Below are positions 45,576-54,641 of a DNA stretch of 64,000 nt, piece after piece; position 1 is the first letter of the stretch, and each line of letters opens with the position of its first letter. The DNA comes from an uncultured Roseovarius sp. (GTDB taxonomy: Bacteria; Pseudomonadota; Alphaproteobacteria; Rhodobacterales; Rhodobacteraceae). Made by a program: the position numbers and the translations under genes. Location of the stretch: NCBI GenBank assembly GCA_951812895.1, contig OX638333.1:1788366-1852365 (forward strand). Reading direction: 5' to 3'. A model generated the notes under the pieces. It saw only the letters and a program-made list of their open reading frames with translations, was not told the DNA's origin and ran no database searches.

Positions 45576-46232
45576 GTGAAACACGAGGGTTTGGATAGCT
45601 TCGTTTTTGAAGCGAGCCTCGATATTGAGCGGCATCGTTTTGATAAATTTTATCAAGGCTATGGTAAACGCATTTTTGACTTTACTTTCAGTTTGTTGCT
45701 TGCGCCCATTGTAATGGTCACGGCAGTTTTCCTGTTATTGCTGAATCCGATCTTTAATCCGGGTCCTTTGTTTTTCGTACAGCCTAGAATGGGCCGGAAT
45801 TGCAAAGCTTTTGCTGCATTGAAATTCCGGACCATGCGTCCTGTAGCTCGTGTTACCCGCAAAGCAGATGATCCGGTTGAGGATGACCGTATTCCGTCTT
45901 TGGGGCGGATGCTGCGCAGAACCCGGCTGGACGAGCTTCCGCAGATTTTGAATGTTCTCAAAGGTGAGATGAGCCTAATCGGCCCGCGGCCCGATTTTTT
46001 TCATCATGCCCGGAAATATCTACGTGAGGTGCCGGGATACAGGCAACGCCATTCGGTGCTCCCAGGTATAAGCGGATTGGCGCAGACCGATGTTGGTTAT
46101 GTAAGCTCTGTTGAAGAGACGAAAGCGAAAGTTCGAGCTGATTTGTACTATATTGCGAATTTTGGGGTTCGGATGGATATCTATGTGTTCTTTCGTACTT
46201 TGCGGATTGTTTTCGGACGATTAGGCCGCTGA
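45576..46232 (+). CDS. ExoY-like sugar-1-phosphate transferase, copy B
   Basis: The encoded protein is identical to that at 2372-3028, with the same GTG start and GGGGGA ribosome binding site. Motifs are KFRTM, RTRLDELPQ and MSLIGPRP. Confidence 0.88.
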   Translation: MKHEGLDSFVFEASLDIERHRFDKFYQGYGKRIFDFTFSLLLAPIVMVTAVFLLLLNPIFNPGPLFFVQPRMGRNCKAFAALKFRTMRPVARVTRKADDPVEDDRIPSLGRMLRRTRLDELPQILNVLKGEMSLIGPRPDFFHHARKYLREVPGYRQRHSVLPGISGLAQTDVGYVSSVEETKAKVRADLYYIANFGVRMDIYVFFRTLRIVFGRLGR

Positions 46233-46248
46233 AGATTAAATAGCAGCG

Positions 46249-46761
46249 TTAAAGCCGACTTACACTTGATCTTGGAAAGGAAGTTGACACCTTCTGGCCC
46301 AAAAGATCAACGAGTGCGCAGATGCGGTCATTTTCTGTGAATTGATCGACGATTGTAACCAGATCGGCGAAGGGGCCGGAAATCACGCGAACACTGTCGC
46401 CGACTTGGATTTCATCCAAAGGCTGAAGGATTCCTTGCGAATCACTTCTCGCGAATAGTGCGGCCATGAATTCCCAGGGTAGAGGGGTAGGGTGATGGGA
46501 GTTATTGAGTAGCAACCTTGATAAGCCACGGGTGGAGTTGATCGACCGCCATCCGGGAACAGCAGGGTCGAATTGAACGAATAGGTAGCCTGGGAAGAGA
46601 GAGCGAGACCTGTTTGACCGCCGTTCTGTGCGAGAGATGGTTTCGGTGAGGAACGGTGAAAAACTTTTGAATCCCTGATGGGAGAGATGGCGTTGGGCAA
46701 TGGCCAAGCCATTAGGCTTAAGCTGGACAACGAACCAGTTGTCAGGTGCGCAGTTTAACAT
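46249..46761 (-). CDS. RfaH/NusG-like antiterminator, copy B
   Basis: The encoded protein is identical to that at 3045-3557 (NGN domain then KOW domain). Confidence 0.82.
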   Translation of the reverse strand: MLNCAPDNWFVVQLKPNGLAIAQRHLSHQGFKSFSPFLTETISRTERRSNRSRSLFPGYLFVQFDPAVPGWRSINSTRGLSRLLLNNSHHPTPLPWEFMAALFARSDSQGILQPLDEIQVGDSVRVISGPFADLVTIVDQFTENDRICALVDLLGQKVSTSFPRSSVSRL

Positions 46762-46847
46762 GAAATCCCATAAAATCAGGAGCGGTGCAGAAGTCTAGTT
46801 ACTTTAGAAAATCGCGCGTTTCTAACATTCTCTCAGGTTAAGCATAA

Positions 46848-46875
46848 GGAGGCCTCAACATTCATTGAAGCCTCC
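46848..46875 (-). terminator. Hairpin terminator candidate after the yjbE-like gene, copy B
   Basis: Same hairpin as 3644-3671: an 11-bp stem with one mismatch, then a weak T-run on the minus strand. Confidence 0.55.
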
Positions 46876-46900
46876 ATAACTAAAATTGCTCGGGTAAAAA

Positions 46901-47188
46901 CTAGGGGGTGGTTGTAGTCGTCGTAGACGAGCTTCCATCACCCAATACTCCAGCGAGGAGGATCGCGCCGAGGCCCGCGCCAATAACTACCGCGCTCGGA
47001 TCCGTTCCGGGCGCCAAGGAGAGGCACTTTTCTTCATATTGCAGTGCCGCCGCGGCCGTTAGTTGGTTTGCCTCGTAGAGCGACTTGGCTTCACCACAGT
47101 GAAGATGGTTCTGGGCAAGTTCATTTGCGAATGCAGGGCTGGCAGTGGCTGCCACGAGTGCAATCATTGCAATCCGTTTGTTAATCAT
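46901..47188 (-). CDS. Small exported YjbE/GfcA-like protein, copy B
   Basis: The encoded protein is identical to that at 3697-3984: signal peptide, Gly-rich hydrophobic stretch, and a GDGSSSTTTTTTP tail. Confidence 0.65.
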   Translation of the reverse strand: MINKRIAMIALVAATASPAFANELAQNHLHCGEAKSLYEANQLTAAAALQYEEKCLSLAPGTDPSAVVIGAGLGAILLAGVLGDGSSSTTTTTTP

Positions 47189-47403
47189 TGTTCACTCCAA
47201 TTCGACATTTAATCTATTGTTAGCATAGCAGATATCCGAATTGAAAGAAGTAACAAGTGTTGTCGGATAATTTTTTGCAACTTTTTGCTGTTTTCAGCCT
47301 GATTCGACCATGGTGGTTTTGTTTAGTAACCTGTAGATGAAAATAAACTTTGTGAAGTTTTCAACATTTTCAAACCACGACACTTGTAAAGCGAACGTAC
47401 AGA

Positions 47404-49581
47404 ATGACCGAAATCCCAATAAAGCGTCGAATCAGTCTAGGAGGAATGCAAGATAGGGCATTGCCACAAAGTTATTCTGTTCAACGTGAAGATGATATTG
47501 ATGTGGGAGCAATGATTTCAACCCTTTGGCGCGGCAAGTGGTGGATTACGACAGTCACAATTTTGGCGATTTTTTTGGGTGGGATTTACGCGTATGTTCT
47601 GGCAGTGCCAATGTATAGATCTACAGCGGTCGTTATTCTGGATACCAAGCTGCCACAATTTTCAGATTTGGAGAGTGTTGTTGGCGGGTTAACCGGCGAT
47701 TCCAATGAGGTTAATTCTGAAGTTGAGGTGCTTCGATCGCGCAGCCTTATGGGCAAGGTTGTGGATAAGCTAGAATTGGTTGACGATCCAGATTTCAACG
47801 GACTGCTTCGAGAAAAATCTGCGATTGACCAGGCTAAAGCTGCAATTAAATCGCAGATCAAGTCTTTGCTAGGATTGTCCACAAAAGCTGTTTTTGTCTC
47901 GGCAGAAGATCAGGCGAAGAATACAAGAAATGCAGTTGTTACTTCTTTGTTGAAGCTGGTTGAAATACGCAACATTCGGCAAAGTTATGTATTTACGGTG
48001 ACTGCCGAAACTCAGAGCCCCTCAAAATCTGCTTTGATAGCTGATACCATCGTTCAACAGTATGTACTTGATCAGATCGATGTGAAGTTCCAAACAACCG
48101 AACAAGCGACGGCATGGTTGAGTGAGCGTGTTACCGAACTTCGATTTGAGTTGGAGCAGGCAGAAAAAGCCGCCGCTGAATTCAGCACCTCCACCGAGCT
48201 TGTTTCACCTGAAGCATTGGTTGCGCTTGAGCGACAAGTCAAAGAACAGCGTGAAAGAATTATTTCGGCAGAAGATCTTAAAACTTCTCATTTTGAAAAG
48301 CTTCAAGCTCTGGAGAAAGCATCCTCCAGGGAGCAACAAGCAGCAATTGCAAACGATGTACAACTCGATCAGCTTATTCAGCGAATCTCTGAAGGATTTG
48401 GTGATGAAGTAGCCTTTGACAATCGGCTTTCAAGGGTAAAGAGCCGGATACAAATCGAATTGGCACGAAGTGAAAAACAGATAGATGCTCTTAAGAGTTC
48501 AGAGCAAGAACTAAGCGAGAGCATTGACCAGCAGGGTCAGGACTTAATTCAACTTCAACAGCTAAAACGTGAGGCCGAAGCTACGCGATTGCTTTATGAG
48601 CATTTCCTTGCACGATTAAAAGAGACATCCGCGCAACAAGGGGTTCAACAAGCGGACAGTCGGATATTGTCCGATGCTGTTGTTCCCAACTCCCCGTCTT
48701 CACCTAGGAAATCCATAATTTTGGCTCTTTCTGGTGTTTTGGGTATATTGATCGGTTCAGGATTAATTTTGTTGAATGAGTTTCTTAACAGCTCGTTTCG
48801 AACGGCAAAGGAGCTCGAAACTCACACTGGCTTTACGGTTATGGGGCAGATCCCAACGATACCCGGAAACAAACGTACGAAAGTACTCAACTATCTCACA
48901 GATAAACCCACATCGGCAGCGGCTGAATCGGTCAGAAACCTTAGAACTTCTTTGCTTTTGTCCAATGTAGACAATCCGCCACAGGTCATAATCTCGACAT
49001 CCTCCATCCCAGGTGAAGGTAAAACGACCATAGCGCTTGCGCTAGCTCACAACGCCTTAGGTCTCGGAAAATCTGTTCTATTGGTTGAGGGCGATATTCG
49101 GCGTTACACACTTAGCGAGTACTTTGAAAGGGTGCCCGAAAAAGGTATTGTATCAGTCATCAGTGGAGATCTAGCTTTCGATGATGCAGCATTTTCTCCG
49201 GATAATTTCGGCGGGAGAATAATTGGAGGAGAAAACACCGCGGTCAATGCCGCAGATCTCTTTTCCTCGGAAAAGTTCAGAAACTTTATAGCTGAAATGC
49301 GACAACAATTCGAAATGATTATAATAGACACGCCGCCTGTTCTGGTAGTGCCCGATGCGCGTATCGTTGCGGAAATTGCCGATGCTGTATTGTTTACAGT
49401 CAAGTGGGACAGTACCAGCAAACATCAAGTTGATGAGGCGCTCCGTCTTTTCCATCAGGCCAATCAACAAGTCAGCGGCATAGTCCTCAGCCAGATTAGC
49501 CCGAAAGGCATGAAGCGGTATGGATATGGTGGCAAGTATGGGGCCTACGGGACATACGGGTCAAAATATTACACGAGCTAA
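47404..49581 (+). CDS. wzc: Wzc-like polysaccharide co-polymerase with BY-kinase domain, copy B
   Basis: It is the same 725-residue protein as at 4200-6377 except for Leu89 (TTG, T47669) in place of Ser89 (TCG). Residue 89 lies just beyond the first membrane helix, on the periplasmic side. All kinase motifs and the tyrosine tail are intact. Confidence 0.93.
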   Translation: MTEIPIKRRISLGGMQDRALPQSYSVQREDDIDVGAMISTLWRGKWWITTVTILAIFLGGIYAYVLAVPMYRSTAVVILDTKLPQFSDLESVVGGLTGDSNEVNSEVEVLRSRSLMGKVVDKLELVDDPDFNGLLREKSAIDQAKAAIKSQIKSLLGLSTKAVFVSAEDQAKNTRNAVVTSLLKLVEIRNIRQSYVFTVTAETQSPSKSALIADTIVQQYVLDQIDVKFQTTEQATAWLSERVTELRFELEQAEKAAAEFSTSTELVSPEALVALERQVKEQRERIISAEDLKTSHFEKLQALEKASSREQQAAIANDVQLDQLIQRISEGFGDEVAFDNRLSRVKSRIQIELARSEKQIDALKSSEQELSESIDQQGQDLIQLQQLKREAEATRLLYEHFLARLKETSAQQGVQQADSRILSDAVVPNSPSSPRKSIILALSGVLGILIGSGLILLNEFLNSSFRTAKELETHTGFTVMGQIPTIPGNKRTKVLNYLTDKPTSAAAESVRNLRTSLLLSNVDNPPQVIISTSSIPGEGKTTIALALAHNALGLGKSVLLVEGDIRRYTLSEYFERVPEKGIVSVISGDLAFDDAAFSPDNFGGRIIGGENTAVNAADLFSSEKFRNFIAEMRQQFEMIIIDTPPVLVVPDARIVAEIADAVLFTVKWDSTSKHQVDEALRLFHQANQQVSGIVLSQISPKGMKRYGYGGKYGAYGTYGSKYYTS

Positions 49582-50182
49582 ATGCCGATGTTGGTCGATC
49601 TCACTTGAATTGGAATTTGGTTGTCGCTATTTCGCAGAATATTGTATTTGCAGAGTGCTATAACTGGCTAACCAACCGAGTGCTTAAGATTAACTGTTTA
49701 GCTGGTATGAGGCTTGCTCCCTCAAGCTTAGAATTCTTGCTTGAAACTAATAAGCGTTGGCTCTATTTGCTCAGTATTGAGCGCGATGAATTTCGAGTTC
49801 AGAAACAAGAAATTAGCTCCTCCGATATCGTCTTGAGATGACCTTCGGTGCGGTAGCTATGGGAAGGCAATTCGTAAGTTGGACGACGGTCATCACGGCA
49901 GCCTAAACTGAAATCGCGGAATAAGTAGGTATATTGTTAATTCGGCGTCTCTCTTGCTCAATGCTCTCGTCTAAAGGCGGGTTTGCGGTGGTTTAAAAAA
50001 CTCCAAGACTGGCTGGTTATCAATAAGGTAGATTGGTATGCTTGAAGAATCTTATTGCCGTTCAATGGGCTGATTTTAACGACGGCACTGTTCCAACTAG
50101 CTGATCCGTAATTGAAAACTGAAAAATTTGCAAAAAGTTGTTTTATTAAGCGGCGAGAAATCTAACATCAAGGAGCCGTTTT
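49582..50182 (+). promoter_or_regulatory. Leader between wzc and ahcY with ops-like element, copy B
   Basis: It is identical to 6378-6978. The ops-like GCGGTAGC is at 49850-49857. The ahcY ribosome binding site AAGGAG is at 50171-50176. Confidence 0.45.
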
Positions 50183-51568
50183 ATGGCAAAGGATTATGTG
50201 GTCAAGGATATTGACCTGGCCGCTTTTGGGCGCAAAGAACTTGATATCGCGGAAACTGAAATGCCGGGCCTGATGGCTCTGCGCACAGAGTATGGTGAAT
50301 CAAAGCCTCTGACAGGTGCCCGGATCGTTGGCAGCCTGCACATGACCATCCAAACCGCCGTTCTGATCGAGACGCTGGTTGCATTAGGCGCAGACGTGCG
50401 TTGGGCGTCGTGCAACATCTTCTCGACACAAGACCATGCCGCTGCAGCGATTGCCGCTGGTGGCACGCCGGTTTTCGCGATCAAAGGTCAGACACTGGAA
50501 GAGCATTGGGATTACCTTGATAAATCCTTTATGTTCCCGGAAGGCGCGAACATGATCCTCGACGATGGCGGCGACGCCACGCTCTACATCCTGCTGGGTG
50601 CGCGTATCGAGGCGGGTGAAGAATTCGGCGTACCAGGTTCCGAAGAAGAAGAAGTCATTCAGGCGCAGATCAAAAAGCGTATGGCGGCATCGCCTGGTTG
50701 GTTCACCAAGACCCGCGAAGATATCCAGGGCGTTTCCGAGGAAACCACTACCGGGGTTCATCGTCTTTATGATCTGCATAAGAAAGGTCAGCTGCCATTC
50801 CCAGCGATCAACGTGAATGATTCTGTGACCAAGTCGAAGTTCGACAATAAATACGGTTGTAAGGAATCGCTGGTAGACGGCATCCGCCGCGCCACTGACA
50901 CCATGATGGCTGGCAAGGTTGCCGTTGTTATGGGTTACGGCGATGTTGGAAAAGGCTCTGCCGCATCACTGCGCGGTGCCGGTGCACGTGTGAAAGTTAC
51001 CGAAGTTGATCCGATCTGCGCGCTTCAGGCCGCGATGGACGGTTTCGAAGTCACAACCCTTGAAGATGAAGTTGCCAGCGCTGATGTGTTCATTACCACA
51101 ACAGGCAACAAGGACGTGATCCGCATCGAGCACATGCGTGAGATGAAGGACATGGCAATCGTTGGCAACATCGGCCACTTTGACAACGAAATTCAGGTTG
51201 CTGCGCTGAAAAATCACATATGGACCAACATCAAAGAACAAGTCGACATGATCGAGATGCCTTCGGGCAGCCGTCTGATTCTGTTGTCTGAGGGACGTTT
51301 GCTTAACCTTGGTAATGCGACGGGTCATCCTTCGTTTGTGATGTCCGCCAGCTTTACCAACCAGGTTCTGGCGCAGATCGAACTTTGGACCAAAGGCGAC
51401 GAGTATCAGCCAGGCGTCTACATCCTACCCAAGCATCTGGACGAAAAGGTTGCACGCCTGCACCTTGGTCGCATCGGTGTGAAGCTGTCACAGATGACCA
51501 AGGAACAAGCTGACTACATCGGCGTTCCACAGGAAGGCCCCTACAAGCCAGAGCATTATCGATACTGA
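50183..51568 (+). CDS. ahcY: S-adenosylhomocysteine hydrolase, intact copy
   Basis: The protein of 461 residues is the expected length for alphaproteobacterial AhcY. It splits S-adenosylhomocysteine to adenosine and homocysteine with bound NAD and so relieves product inhibition of methyltransferases. The NAD-binding segment is [29 protein letters not shown] and NGTEEH-like substrate regions are visible, and the C-terminus is KPEHYRY. The 3' end is followed five bases later by the extensin-like gene. All but the last 22 bases match the plasmid-side copy A. Confidence 0.97.
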   Translation: MAKDYVVKDIDLAAFGRKELDIAETEMPGLMALRTEYGESKPLTGARIVGSLHMTIQTAVLIETLVALGADVRWASCNIFSTQDHAAAAIAAGGTPVFAIKGQTLEEHWDYLDKSFMFPEGANMILDDGGDATLYILLGARIEAGEEFGVPGSEEEEVIQAQIKKRMAASPGWFTKTREDIQGVSEETTTGVHRLYDLHKKGQLPFPAINVNDSVTKSKFDNKYGCKESLVDGIRRATDTMMAGKVAVVMGYGDVGKGSAASLRGAGARVKVTEVDPICALQAAMDGFEVTTLEDEVASADVFITTTGNKDVIRIEHMREMKDMAIVGNIGHFDNEIQVAALKNHIWTNIKEQVDMIEMPSGSRLILLSEGRLLNLGNATGHPSFVMSASFTNQVLAQIELWTKGDEYQPGVYILPKHLDEKVARLHLGRIGVKLSQMTKEQADYIGVPQEGPYKPEHYRY

Positions 51569-51573
51569 GATAA

Positions 51574-52311
51574 ATGCCTGAAAACCAAAGAAAGCACCGT
51601 TCAGCCTCACGCTGGACGGTGTTTATTTTTGTGGTTATGTTGGCGGTTCCGGGATCAATTGCGGCTCTGTTTCACCCGAAAACGCCGCTACCTGAGGAAT
51701 GGAATCCGGTAAAGCCGCTAATAATTGCAGCGCCGATAACACCGCTGACTCAGTGGAAGTTGCGTAACGCGCTTTCGGATGATGCGGTGTGTTTTCAAGT
51801 ATTGAGGGATGGCGGCGCCAAGCTAGATCTACTGCCACCACTGGCAGAGAGTGATCAGTGTCATATTCGGCCGCGTGTGACCCTGAGCGGCGTGGGCGAT
51901 GCGCGATTGAAACCGGTTGAAACCCGGTGCCAGACCGCCCTGAGACTGGCGATGTGGGAACAGCATGGCCTGCAGGTTGCCGCGCTGCGCCATCTGGGTC
52001 AGTCGGTGACAGAGATACGGCATTATTCAAGCTATAACTGCCGTCGCATCCGTACCCCGGGCGGTGATGATGGACGGATGAGTGAGCATGCCACTGCCGA
52101 TGCGATAGATGTTTCGGGATTTGTGATGCAAGACGATAGTAGTGTGGACCTCCAGCAAGACTGGCCCAGCAACACACCAAAATCAGCCTTTCTAAGAGAC
52201 GCATTTCAAAGTGCCTGTATGTGGTTTCCCATCGCTCTTGGGCCGGATTTCAATAGCCTGCATGCGGATCATTTTCACCTACAGACCCGTGGCTGGGGAT
52301 ATTGCCGTTAA
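51574..52311 (+). CDS. Extensin-like family protein
   Basis: The protein has 245 residues. A basic N-terminus and one hydrophobic helix (about 12-32) act as signal anchor. The extensin-like C-terminal domain fills the rest: LRNALSDDAVCFQVL, then SEHATADAIDVSGFV and FNSLHADHFHLQTRGWGYCR. The conserved His/Asp residues resemble those of zinc peptidases acting on cell wall. It begins five bases after ahcY, which implies a joint transcript on the chromosome. Confidence 0.85.
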   Translation: MPENQRKHRSASRWTVFIFVVMLAVPGSIAALFHPKTPLPEEWNPVKPLIIAAPITPLTQWKLRNALSDDAVCFQVLRDGGAKLDLLPPLAESDQCHIRPRVTLSGVGDARLKPVETRCQTALRLAMWEQHGLQVAALRHLGQSVTEIRHYSSYNCRRIRTPGGDDGRMSEHATADAIDVSGFVMQDDSSVDLQQDWPSNTPKSAFLRDAFQSACMWFPIALGPDFNSLHADHFHLQTRGWGYCR

Positions 52312-52321
52312 AGGCGGATTT

Positions 52322-52525
52322 TCAGGGGATGTTATAGTGATCCAGTCGCAGTAAATGCAGGATGGAGCAGGCCTGATCATACCGGGATGAAACAGGAAGG
52401 GTCATATAGACCCGGGCGCTACCGGTTTTGATTTCTGCGGCGCCACAAGAAATAGCGCTGGGGGTTTCCGGTCCATTTTTTGTTGATTTGACAATGTAAA
52501 AAGATTGTTTTCCAATTTTAAGCAT
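52322..52525 (-). CDS. Possible small protein, unknown
   Basis: The frame encodes 67 residues (MLKIGKQSFYIVKSTKNG start), divergent from the next gene. There are no membrane segment, known motif, or good ribosome binding site. It fills an otherwise empty 236-bp gap, and chance is quite possible. Confidence 0.25.
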   Translation of the reverse strand: MLKIGKQSFYIVKSTKNGPETPSAISCGAAEIKTGSARVYMTLPVSSRYDQACSILHLLRLDHYNIP

Positions 52526-52547
52526 AATTAGCCGAGGGGCCCCCAAT

Positions 52548-53999
52548 ATGTGTTTATTCAGAAGTATTTTGATGTTTTTTGGTGTTTTGGCATCTCTGGC
52601 AACTATGTCAGCCACATCGTCATCGGCACTGACCTATGAAGAAAGGCTGTTTTTCACCGAGATTGAGTTTGAAAAACTATGCAAGCGAATCGATGGTCTG
52701 ACAGCCTCAAGCGGTAAATTTTTCATAATAAAAGAAGACCTTAGAAAGCTTGGTAGACTCAATATCGACCAAACAAGCGATGAAATTTTTCAGATCGCAG
52801 GTGACTTGAGAGTAAAGGGTGTAATCACGGTAGACGAGTTGAGAATGCTGACGGGCAGTGCGTTGCCGGATCATCCAGATTCGCGTGTTCAAGCAATTAA
52901 CGAGATACACGCGAGACGAGATGAGTTTGGGGATGTCATACGCGAATCCCTGAAACAAGCTAACCTCTTAGAAGCGCAGACAATCGATGATATTGGGAAA
53001 GTAAGCAGAAAAAAGGTTAAGGTCGCCCAAGAGTTAAAAGAGCTTCGGAAGAACCGGCCCTCACCCTATATTTTTGCGGACCCGGAAGAGGAAAAAGAGG
53101 TCAAGAAGAAATTCGATGAGCAGGATGAGAGCATCCGAAGACTCAACGAAATTCTGCAGAAATTAGAAAAATCACCCATCATCCTGAAGCGCAACCTTGA
53201 ACGCCTACGCGAAACGCATGCTGAAAATATAGAATACTTGAAATCAAAATCAGTCTCTTATGCGGAAACGCAAGCGAGCGAGAATGCCGATGATGAGTTT
53301 GTGCGCGCGCTCCAAGAGGCAGGTGGAGTACCTGTCATAGACGATGATTTCATGCAGCCACAGTCGGATTTTGCAGTTGCTCTTAAATATCCACCTACGG
53401 CAAAGATACGTGCAAGGTTGGGGAAGGCGCTTGAACCTGATCTGGAATTCCAAAATTTCGGACAACGCCTGAATACAAATGATAGCTGGTTTGTATCAGC
53501 CGAACTGGTACTCCCCGGTTTGATTGGTGACCGCGGGTCCGCTTTGAACCAATGGCAATTTGCCCCGACATTTACCTATCTTCATGTCGAGATGGATCAG
53601 TTTACCCATACAAACATTGCCGGCGGTGCGATCGGGCCATCCGCGGGATCGGTGCGCTTTGATTATGTTGGTGCAGGTCTGACATTCGAGAGGGAATTCC
53701 CAAATGCTGGCACTGTTGGTCTTGGCGCCGGGATCGGAGCGCTGTTTCACGATGTTAGCGGCTCATTCCGGGCCAGTGGAACAACGGCCGCGCTCAAATT
53801 CGATGCCTACAGCTTGTTTGACGTCAGCCCGCGCGTTTCTATGGGCCCGGTTATATCGGTGATTTTCCCTCTGGACGATGTGTCAGGAGGCGCGGGTGCA
53901 GCCAATAGCAGGTTTGAAACTGATCCAGTCTTTCTTTTTGGATTGCAGTTGGACTTTGGACTGAGACGGCCAAAATTTGATAACGCATGGGTAAGGTAG
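52548..53999 (+). CDS. Predicted exported protein, coiled coil plus beta-rich C-terminal domain
   Basis: The protein of 483 residues belongs to no family I recognise. A signal peptide covers about 1-27 (ATSSSA). Residues about 130-245 are highly charged and helical (EEEKEVKKKFDEQ, LNEILQKLEK) and predicted to form a coiled coil. The C-terminal part (about 270-483) shows alternating strands with Gly/aromatic residues (NQWQFAPTFTYLHVEMD, FDYVGAGLTFERE, DPVFLFGLQLDFGLR), like an outer-membrane beta barrel. GAGGGG precedes the start. It may be an envelope protein whose coiled coil extends into the periplasm. Confidence 0.65.
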   Translation: MCLFRSILMFFGVLASLATMSATSSSALTYEERLFFTEIEFEKLCKRIDGLTASSGKFFIIKEDLRKLGRLNIDQTSDEIFQIAGDLRVKGVITVDELRMLTGSALPDHPDSRVQAINEIHARRDEFGDVIRESLKQANLLEAQTIDDIGKVSRKKVKVAQELKELRKNRPSPYIFADPEEEKEVKKKFDEQDESIRRLNEILQKLEKSPIILKRNLERLRETHAENIEYLKSKSVSYAETQASENADDEFVRALQEAGGVPVIDDDFMQPQSDFAVALKYPPTAKIRARLGKALEPDLEFQNFGQRLNTNDSWFVSAELVLPGLIGDRGSALNQWQFAPTFTYLHVEMDQFTHTNIAGGAIGPSAGSVRFDYVGAGLTFEREFPNAGTVGLGAGIGALFHDVSGSFRASGTTAALKFDAYSLFDVSPRVSMGPVISVIFPLDDVSGGAGAANSRFETDPVFLFGLQLDFGLRRPKFDNAWVR

Positions 54000-54128
54000 G
54001 GGGAACACCCCCAAATATTTCCCTTTGTTGCATTCGGTTCACCGGCTATCTTGCGCATACCGCCTGTAGGAGCAGGTATTAAAGCGGGACCCCGATATTG
54101 GGGACAACAAAAAACCGGGAGGAAATTT

Positions 54129-54470
54129 ATGGGACGTCGTGACGACCTGATTGCAACCTATGCAGATGACCTGCGCAACAAATGTGGCATGGAGCCGGAT
54201 ATGGACCTATTGAGCAAGGTCACAATTGGTTGCGGACCTGCAATTTACAACGCTGATGCTTCGACCGTGGCCGCTGGCCAGGCGCATGAGCTTGAGACTG
54301 TTAAAGACAATTTTCTGATCAAGAAGCTGGGCCTGTCAGACGGGCCAGCCTTGATGGATGCGATCAATCAAGTGATCGACACCTATGGCCGTTCTGAGCG
54401 CAATAAATACCGGGCTGTTGTTTACTATATGTTGACCAAACATTTCGGCAAAGAGTCTGCTTATAGCTGA
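54129..54470 (+). CDS. DUF2853 family protein
   Basis: A small cytoplasmic protein of 113 residues, MGRRDDLIATYADDLRNKCG to KHFGKESAYS, mostly helical, matching the DUF2853 family common in Rhodobacterales. The function is unknown. An upstream in-frame start (54051) is rejected because GGGAGGAAA precedes ATG 54129 at the right distance. A strong terminator follows. Confidence 0.8.
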   Translation: MGRRDDLIATYADDLRNKCGMEPDMDLLSKVTIGCGPAIYNADASTVAAGQAHELETVKDNFLIKKLGLSDGPALMDAINQVIDTYGRSERNKYRAVVYYMLTKHFGKESAYS

Positions 54471-54490
54471 ACAAGCGAAAATCTGAAAAC

Positions 54491-54513
54491 AACGCCCGCC
54501 TTTGGCGGGCGTT
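54491..54513 (+). terminator. Rho-independent terminator
   Basis: CGCCCGCC-TTT-GGCGGGCG is an 8-bp perfect GC stem with a 3-base loop, extended by A-T pairs on both sides and followed by TT. It lies 20 bases after the DUF2853 gene stop and, being nearly symmetric, might also stop the minus-strand tRNA transcript. Confidence 0.85.
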
Positions 54514-54520
54514 TGGCATA

Positions 54521-54596
54521 TGGTGCCTCAAGAGGGACTCGAACCCCCGACCTTGTCCTTACGAAGGACCTGCTCTACCAGCTGAGCTATTGAGGC
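54521..54596 (-). tRNA. tRNA-Thr (anticodon CGU)
   Basis: The minus strand folds into a cloverleaf: acceptor GCCTCAA/TTGAGGC, D arm GCTC...GAGC, anticodon loop TTCGTAA with CGT at positions 34-36, T loop TTCGAGT, and an encoded CCA end. The anticodon reads the Thr codon ACG. It is 45 bases upstream of where the hemY-like gene ends. It is not at the plasmid junction, so it is not the integration site. Confidence 0.93.
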
Positions 54597-54641
54597 GCTG
54601 TGATGCGGGGCTATAGCATCGGAACAGAAACTGGAAAAGAC

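Larger units (their letters stand above)
43205..51546. repeat. Direct repeat, copy B (partner at 1-8341)
   Basis: This is the second copy of the repeated block. Here it follows a complete parAB and ends within the last eight codons of a complete ahcY. From 51547 on the sequence departs from copy A and enters chromosomal-type genes. See copy A for the differences. Confidence 0.97.

Noticed and set aside
54521-54596. tRNA-Thr as attachment site for an integrated element
   Set aside because: The plasmid-chromosome junction is 3 kb away inside ahcY, there is no tRNA fragment at the other repeat edge, and no integrase gene is seen.
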